Assembly: GCA_900551645.1 (NCBI GenBank)
Contig: URWP01000072.1
Location: 1 to 11,399, forward strand
Length of the DNA stretch: 11,399 bases
Reading direction: 5' to 3'
From: an uncultured Bacteroides sp.
Lineage (GTDB): Bacteria; Bacteroidota; Bacteroidia; Bacteroidales; Bacteroidaceae
Shown here piece after piece: positions 7,756-11,399 of the stretch (within the stretch, counting starts at the first letter, position 1; each line of letters opens with the position of its first letter). A program made the position numbers and the translations under genes. Under the pieces are notes generated by a model. That model searched no databases and was not told where the DNA came from. It was given only the letters and a program-made list of their open reading frames with translations.

Positions 7756-8862
7756 TTAAAAGAAGAGGTTGATAAGATGACGAATAACATAATACAACGC
7801 CACACATGCACCGACTGCTGTTACTGCAATACTGCAAATCAACATAATACGTCCTTGTTTAGACCGTTTCTCTTCCACCTTGATTTCGGTAGGCTCCTTC
7901 TTGACGTTCGGGTCTTCTTCCACCTTGGTCTGATTGATGAACTCTACCGCATTTACCAGATTCATATCATTGATATTCATCAACGGTGCATATTTGGCAA
8001 ACTTCACCAGATCGGCAGTCTCAAACAGAAGTCTCAAGTCTTTCAGAGAATCCTTATCCTTTTCGCGGAGCAGACATTCAATAATCTCCGAAGAGGTCAT
8101 CTCCATAGCATTAAATCCGAAACGATCCTTGATATAGGTACGGATAACATCCGTCAATTCAGTATAATAAAGTTTCGGATCAGCCTTCTGCCAAGTCTTG
8201 TCGGCCTTAATGGCTTCAATCTTCTGCATGGCTGTCTGATGCGGCGGCAATTTCGGCTGAATCTTGATAATCTTGATGATAGGCTTGTTATTACGATAGC
8301 GTATCACAAAGAAAACAGATATGGCACCCAATACCAGCATAGCAAGCAACGCATATACCAAAGGGGCCAGATCTTCCCATGTCAATGATACATTCTCGAT
8401 ATCTTTCGGGCCGAAGAACTGGTCAGGGTGCAACGTATCTACAGGAATTGAATAAACCTTCAGTGCCAATGCTTTCGAGCGGTAGGCCTGGTTGTTTACC
8501 AGTACTTCAAACGGAGGCAGATAATACAATGCCGAATCGAATGAAGTAATGGTATATTCCTGAGAAATCAGCCAACGTTTGTTATCATTCAACAATTGTG
8601 TATCCGGTTTGGCGATATCAACGACTTCTACACCCGTTACCAATGTATCGCGTACGACAGGCAACCGCAGACGTTGATTGGCATCCATACTTACCTGAAG
8701 GCGAACCTTCGTCTGCTCACCGATAAGCAACTGCAACGAATCGATGGTTGCTTCCACCGTAACCTGAGCTTTCACTCCAGCTGCAGCAAACAGGAACAGT
8801 AGCAAACATCCTACTGTCCGGTACCACTTCTTGCCATTATAATATAATAAGGTATATTTCAT
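7756..8862 (-). CDS. BatD-like membrane protein of unknown function, upstream of batA
   Basis: The protein has 368 residues. Residues about 17-32 form a signal sequence ending GVKA. The exported part (about 33-160) is beta-rich (VTVEATIDSLQLLIGEQTKV and on). A membrane helix lies at about 167-186. The cytoplasmic helical domain (about 208-313) contains YYTELTDVIRTYIKDRFGF and LVKFAKYAP. A charged linker rich in Glu and Lys follows (about 313-337), then a second membrane helix (about 338-358). The middle domain matches the BatD C-terminal domain in pattern. In this operon position other bacteria often carry a DUF4381-type protein, and this may be its Bacteroidetes counterpart. A start eight codons upstream is open but would overlap the DUF58 gene by 17 bases; the chosen start leaves a 7-base gap. 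The function is unknown; it may hold MoxR or DUF58 at the membrane. Confidence 0.85.
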   Translation of the reverse strand: MKYTLLYYNGKKWYRTVGCLLLFLFAAAGVKAQVTVEATIDSLQLLIGEQTKVRLQVSMDANQRLRLPVVRDTLVTGVEVVDIAKPDTQLLNDNKRWLISQEYTITSFDSALYYLPPFEVLVNNQAYRSKALALKVYSIPVDTLHPDQFFGPKDIENVSLTWEDLAPLVYALLAMLVLGAISVFFVIRYRNNKPIIKIIKIQPKLPPHQTAMQKIEAIKADKTWQKADPKLYYTELTDVIRTYIKDRFGFNAMEMTSSEIIECLLREKDKDSLKDLRLLFETADLVKFAKYAPLMNINDMNLVNAVEFINQTKVEEDPNVKKEPTEIKVEEKRSKQGRIMLICSIAVTAVGACVALYYVIRHLINLFF

Positions 8863-8869
8863 GTCATCA

Positions 8870-9739
8870 TCAGTTTCGTTTAGCAAATAAGTTGAGCAAT
8901 GCCTTCACATAATCCTGATCGGTACGCACAGATACCGCATCCACATTACTGTGGGTGAACGTTTCATTCAGTTTCTGTTTGCGATTGACCCACCAGGCAT
9001 GATGAGCATTCCGTAAAGCCTTCGAAGAGGTGTCTATCCATTGTTCATGTCCGGTTTCAGCATCGCGCACACGCATCAGCCCGACATCCGGGAGTTCCTC
9101 CAAACGTTTGTCGTATACCTGAATAGCCACAACATCATGTTTCCGATTGGCTATAGTCAGCGCATTCTGATAATCGTTGTCATCGATGAAATCACTCAAC
9201 ATAAATGCCGTACAACGCTTCTTCAAGACATTCGTCAGAAACTCGATAGCACACTGTATATTGGTACGATTACTTTCCGGTTGGAAATCAATCAGTTCAC
9301 GGATAATATACAGGATATGTTTACGTCCTTTCTTCGGCGGAATGAATTTCTCTATTTTATCAGAAAAGAAAATGACACCGATTTTATCGTTATTCTGAAT
9401 AGCAGAAAAAGCAATGGTTGCGGCTATTTCCGTCACCATATCCTTCTTCATCTGCTTGATGGTACCAAAGTCCAAGCTGTTGGAAACATCCACCAGCAAC
9501 ATCACCGTCAGTTCACGTTCCTCTTCAAATACTTTGACGAACGGTTTGTCAAAACGGGCTGTCACATTCCAGTCGATATCGCGTACATCATCACCATACT
9601 GATACTCGCGCACTTCGGAAAAAGCCATACCTCTACCCTTGAAAGCCGAATGATACTGCCCGGCAAAGATATTGCTTGAAAGTCCACGCGTCTTGATTTC
9701 TATCTGGCGGACACGCTTTAAAAGTTCACTAGTTTCCAT
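8870..9739 (-). CDS. DUF58 protein with von Willebrand A-like fold, MoxR partner
   Basis: This soluble cytoplasmic protein has 289 residues. Its hallmark is the DUF58 signature at residues 27-62: GQYHSAFKGRG, then EVREYQYGDDVRDIDWN and AR. A von Willebrand A-like region follows (about 77-285) with a MIDAS-type triad D84-x-S86-x-S88 and D183 as a further candidate ligand. Unlike BatA and BatB it has no membrane segment. DUF58 genes almost always follow moxR, and the two products are thought to act together, with MoxR as an ATP-driven chaperone for the MIDAS protein. Here a 166-base gap with a hairpin array separates it from moxR, which is unusual in an otherwise tightly packed run. I saw no good promoter in that gap. 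Confidence 0.92.
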   Translation of the reverse strand: METSELLKRVRQIEIKTRGLSSNIFAGQYHSAFKGRGMAFSEVREYQYGDDVRDIDWNVTARFDKPFVKVFEEERELTVMLLVDVSNSLDFGTIKQMKKDMVTEIAATIAFSAIQNNDKIGVIFFSDKIEKFIPPKKGRKHILYIIRELIDFQPESNRTNIQCAIEFLTNVLKKRCTAFMLSDFIDDNDYQNALTIANRKHDVVAIQVYDKRLEELPDVGLMRVRDAETGHEQWIDTSSKALRNAHHAWWVNRKQKLNETFTHSNVDAVSVRTDQDYVKALLNLFAKRN

Positions 9740-9816
9740 TCTGTTCTTTCTGAATATATGGTTAAGCGGTTATCCTTTGACGGATATCCCTGCGATTAAT
9801 GTGTCCGGCAACAGAA

Positions 9817-9907
9817 AAACATAGGTTTCACTTCCGCCGAACATACGATTCACAATTGTGAAACATACATTCCACAATCGTGGAACATAAAAAACTTACG
9901 TAAGTTT
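9817..9907 (-). repeat. 22-base-period array of palindromes between moxR and the DUF58 gene
   Basis: Four units of 22 bases follow each other without a gap (9817-9838, 9839-9860, 9861-9882, 9883-9904), each holding AACATA at the same place (9818, 9840, 9862, 9884). Between the copies sit palindromes whose centres are exactly 22 bases apart: TTCACAATTGTGAA (9849-9862), TTCCACAATCGTGGAA (9870-9885) and AAACTTACGTAAGTTT (9892-9907). Units two and three agree at 17 of 22 bases. The first unit keeps AACATA and TTTCAC but its palindrome is decayed. The minus-strand transcript would form a chain of short hairpins joined by UAUGUU-type spacers. It may act on mRNA stability or processing, as a protein-binding array (22 bases is about two DNA turns), or be a copy of a dispersed intergenic repeat family. 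Confidence 0.85.
9889..9907 (-). terminator. Possible attenuator hairpin overlapping the moxR stop
   Basis: The minus-strand RNA AAACUU-ACGU-AAGUUU runs on into three further U residues, making a U6 run, so it has the shape of a small intrinsic terminator. The first two bases of the palindrome in RNA sense are the last two of the moxR stop codon. The stem is A/U-rich with 6 pairs, so read-through is likely. Partial termination here would lower expression of the downstream genes relative to moxR. Confidence 0.35.
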
Positions 9908-10901
9908 AGGGCACTTCAACCTTATTCAGAATCTTGCTGACAATTTCTTCAGAAGTAACATTCGTAGCTTCCGCCTCGTAAGTCAGTCCGATACGATGAC
10001 GCAATACGTCGTGAGCCACAGCACGTACATCTTCCGGAATCACATAGCCACGGCGTTTGATAAACGCATAGCTACGCGCAGCTAAAGCCAAATTGATAGA
10101 AGCACGTGGTGAACCTCCGAAACCAATCAGGCCCTTCAAGTCTTTCAAGTCGTACTGTTCCGGATAACGGGTAGCGAATACAATGTCTGCAATATATTGT
10201 TCTATCTTTTCATCCAAATAAACCTGACGTACCACTTTACGGGCTTCCAGAATATCTTCCGACTTCAAAATCGGGCGAATGTCAATCTTTTCTCCGGAAA
10301 TATTCTGACGGATAATCTTCTTTTCTTCTTCCAGTTTCGGATAATCAATAATTACCTTCAGCATGAAACGGTCTACCTGTGCTTCCGGAAGCGGATAAGT
10401 ACCTTCCTGCTCAATCGGGTTCTGCGTAGCCAGAACAAGGAAAGGTTCCGGCAGGCGGAATGTTTCCTTACTCAAGGTTACTTGACGTTCCTGCATAGCT
10501 TCCAGCAACGCACTCTGTACCTTTGCCGGAGCACGGTTGATTTCATCGGCCAATACGAAGTTTGCAAAGACAGGACCTTTATTAGCGATGAATTTCTCTT
10601 CTTTCTGACTGTATATCATGGTACCGATAACATCGGCAGGCAGCAAGTCCGGAGTAAACTGGATACGGCTATATTTTGCATCAATCAAAGAAGCCAGAGT
10701 TTTGATGGCCAATGTCTTTGCCAATCCGGGCACACCTTCCAGCAGGATATGTCCGTCAGACAACAGACCGATTAACAATGATTCTACAAGATGTTTCTGA
10801 CCCACAATCACTTGGTCCATGCCGGTCATCAAGTTAGTAACGAATGCACTCTGACGTTCTATGCGTTCGTTCAATTCACGAATGTCAATAGCTTCAGCCA
10901 T
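9906..10901 (-). CDS. moxR: MoxR-family AAA+ ATPase
   Basis: This cytoplasmic protein has 331 residues, the normal length for a MoxR ATPase. The AAA+ motifs are intact: Walker A G56-VPGLA-K62-T63, Walker B LADE (117-120), sensor 1 ATQN (158-161), the likely arginine finger region VDRF (176-179) and sensor 2 GGSPRA (262-267). The conserved family stretch GTYPLPEAQ is present at 167-175. MoxR proteins form hexameric rings and act as chaperones that load or remodel MIDAS-domain proteins. Here the candidate clients are the DUF58 protein, BatA and BatB. It is the first gene of the run, with a promoter about 75 bases upstream and an A-rich leader. Frame and length leave little doubt about the start. 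Confidence 0.96.
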   Translation of the reverse strand: MAEAIDIRELNERIERQSAFVTNLMTGMDQVIVGQKHLVESLLIGLLSDGHILLEGVPGLAKTLAIKTLASLIDAKYSRIQFTPDLLPADVIGTMIYSQKEEKFIANKGPVFANFVLADEINRAPAKVQSALLEAMQERQVTLSKETFRLPEPFLVLATQNPIEQEGTYPLPEAQVDRFMLKVIIDYPKLEEEKKIIRQNISGEKIDIRPILKSEDILEARKVVRQVYLDEKIEQYIADIVFATRYPEQYDLKDLKGLIGFGGSPRASINLALAARSYAFIKRRGYVIPEDVRAVAHDVLRHRIGLTYEAEATNVTSEEIVSKILNKVEVP

Positions 10902-10975
10902 AATTTCTTTCTATTTAAATTTTCCAATTTGTTTCTTTATTTTGCTTTTTCGGACACTTTATCTTAAAAGCACCC

Positions 10976-11006
10976 CAAAATTAACGCATTCGATTAACAG
11001 GCACAA
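10976..11006 (-). promoter_or_regulatory. Bacteroides-type promoter of the moxR-bat run
   Basis: On the minus strand TTG (11004-11006, in AGTTGTG) is followed after 20 bases by TAATTTTG (10976-10983), a perfect match to TAnnTTTG. An A/T-only stretch just upstream (around 11008-11028) could serve as an UP-like element. Transcription would begin near 10972, giving a purine-rich leader of about 70 bases before moxR. Confidence 0.7.
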
Positions 11007-11059
11007 CTAATTTTTATTAAAAAATATATGTGCTATTCTCCTTTTAAATCTAATTGAAC

Positions 11060-11100
11060 TAAAGAAATCTAAATTTACAGATTCTGTACAGATTTCTTTA
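11060..11100 (-). terminator. Terminator hairpin after the LysM-domain gene
   Basis: TAAAGAAATCT (11060-11070) and AGATTTCTTTA (11090-11100) are perfect 11-base arms, extended by one G-U pair in minus-strand RNA. The loop contains a further 5-pair stem (TACAG-ATT-CTGTA, 11076-11088). It starts 6 bases after the LysM gene stop. The sequence that follows is only moderately U-rich. Confidence 0.55.
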
Positions 11101-11106
11101 CTGCTG

Positions 11107-11399
11107 TCAGTTTTTCGGAGATAATTTCGGTATCTGCAGGACTGTACCTACAGGAACATTGTCGGGATTCTTGATAACCTTCCGGTTATAACGGACAATG
11201 TAAGGCCACAATTTCTTGTTACCGTAATATTTCAAGGCTACCTTTACCAGGCTTTCACCGTTCTGCAACGTATAGGTATCCATCGTTCCAGTAATGGTAT
11301 ACTCCATGGTATCGGCCAAAGTTTCCCGCTTAACGACCTGTGGCTTTTCATCCTTAACAGGTGCGGGAGCCTTCACGGTCGGGGTCGCAGAAGAGACAG
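11107..11399 (-). CDS. C-terminal part of a LysM-domain protein (cut by the right edge)
   Basis: The frame is open to the window edge, so only the last 96 or so residues are seen. The only start-like codon inside is a GTG at 11374-11376, which I do not take as the real start because coding continues upstream with Ala, Pro, Ser and Thr residues. The visible part is a Pro/Ala/Lys-rich linker (KAPAPVKDEKPQVV) followed by one LysM domain of about 50 residues that starts at DTYTLQNGESLVKVALKYYG and ends VGTVLQIPKL. LysM domains bind peptidoglycan or related N-acetylglucosamine polymers. The rest of the protein, and so its function, lies outside the window. It ends with its own terminator and is not part of the bat transcript. 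Confidence 0.85.
   Translation of the reverse strand, partial: VSSATPTVKAPAPVKDEKPQVVKRETLADTMEYTITGTMDTYTLQNGESLVKVALKYYGNKKLWPYIVRYNRKVIKNPDNVPVGTVLQIPKLSPKN

Noticed and set aside
9041..9679. Plus-strand open frame of 212 codons opposite the DUF58 gene
   Set aside because: It mirrors a clear DUF58 gene and has no family pattern; it is a by-product of codon usage.
9817..9907. CRISPR array
   Set aside because: The repeats follow each other directly with no spacers, the unit is only 22 bases, and no cas gene is present.
9817..9907. Series of promoters, because the spacer reads TATGTT on the transcribed strand and resembles TAnnTTTG
   Set aside because: I found no TTG or TTTG element 19-21 bases upstream of the copies I checked, and the palindromes explain the pattern better.
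10197..10775. Long plus-strand open frame (192 codons) opposite moxR
   Set aside because: It is fully antisense to a gene with intact AAA+ motifs, shows no recognisable domain, and has no promoter on that strand.
11374..11376. GTG start giving an 89-residue LysM protein
   Set aside because: The frame stays open to the window edge with linker-like residues, so this is more likely the end of a longer protein.

Overview
The window looks like a chromosomal segment of a Bacteroidales bacterium, most likely a Bacteroides species. The main reason is the complete Bat ('Bacteroides aerotolerance') gene set. Two start-proximal motifs also fit the Bacteroides promoter type (TTG/TTTG, about 19-20 bases, TAnnTTTG), the intergenic spacers are A/T-rich, and no strong Shine-Dalgarno sequences are seen. 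Species cannot be fixed from this sequence alone. Every gene I can support lies on the minus strand, so transcription runs from right to left.

Layout in transcription order. At the right edge is the C-terminal end of a LysM-domain protein (11107-11399, cut by the window), followed by a hairpin terminator. The 205-base gap after it carries a good Bacteroides-type promoter. That promoter feeds a nine-gene run: moxR (9906-10901), a DUF58 protein (8870-9739), a BatD-like membrane protein (7756-8862), batA (6739-7737), batB (5702-6727), batC (5001-5705), batD (3136-4968), batE (2368-3117) and a PAP2 lipid phosphatase (1647-2354). After the first gap of 166 bases, all junctions are tight (from a 4-base ATGA overlap to 32 bases). 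Beyond the run is a small HTH-like protein with its own promoter and terminator (1276-1530). Last is a universal stress protein with an N-terminal DUF2007 domain (39-1166).

How the genes work together. MoxR is an AAA+ ATPase. DUF58, BatA and BatB are three proteins with von Willebrand A (MIDAS) folds, BatC and BatE carry TPRs, and BatD and the BatD-like protein are membrane-anchored with large exported beta-rich parts. Together they suggest an envelope-located, ATPase-remodelled, metal-dependent adhesion or chaperone complex. It was first linked to aerotolerance in B. fragilis, but its biochemical job is still unclear. The PAP2 enzyme sits in the same run and points towards envelope lipid turnover.

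The protein-coding content is a known system, so I do not claim a new one. The least explained feature is non-coding: a tandem array between moxR and the DUF58 gene (9817-9907). In it AACATA recurs four times at exactly 22-base steps and three palindromes lie between the copies on the same 22-base register, with a compensatory base change between two units. A second structure of note is a 19-pair hairpin at 1200-1244 that forms fully only in minus-strand RNA. No gene-free stretch exceeds 300 bases. I found no tRNA, rRNA, insertion sequence or CRISPR array.
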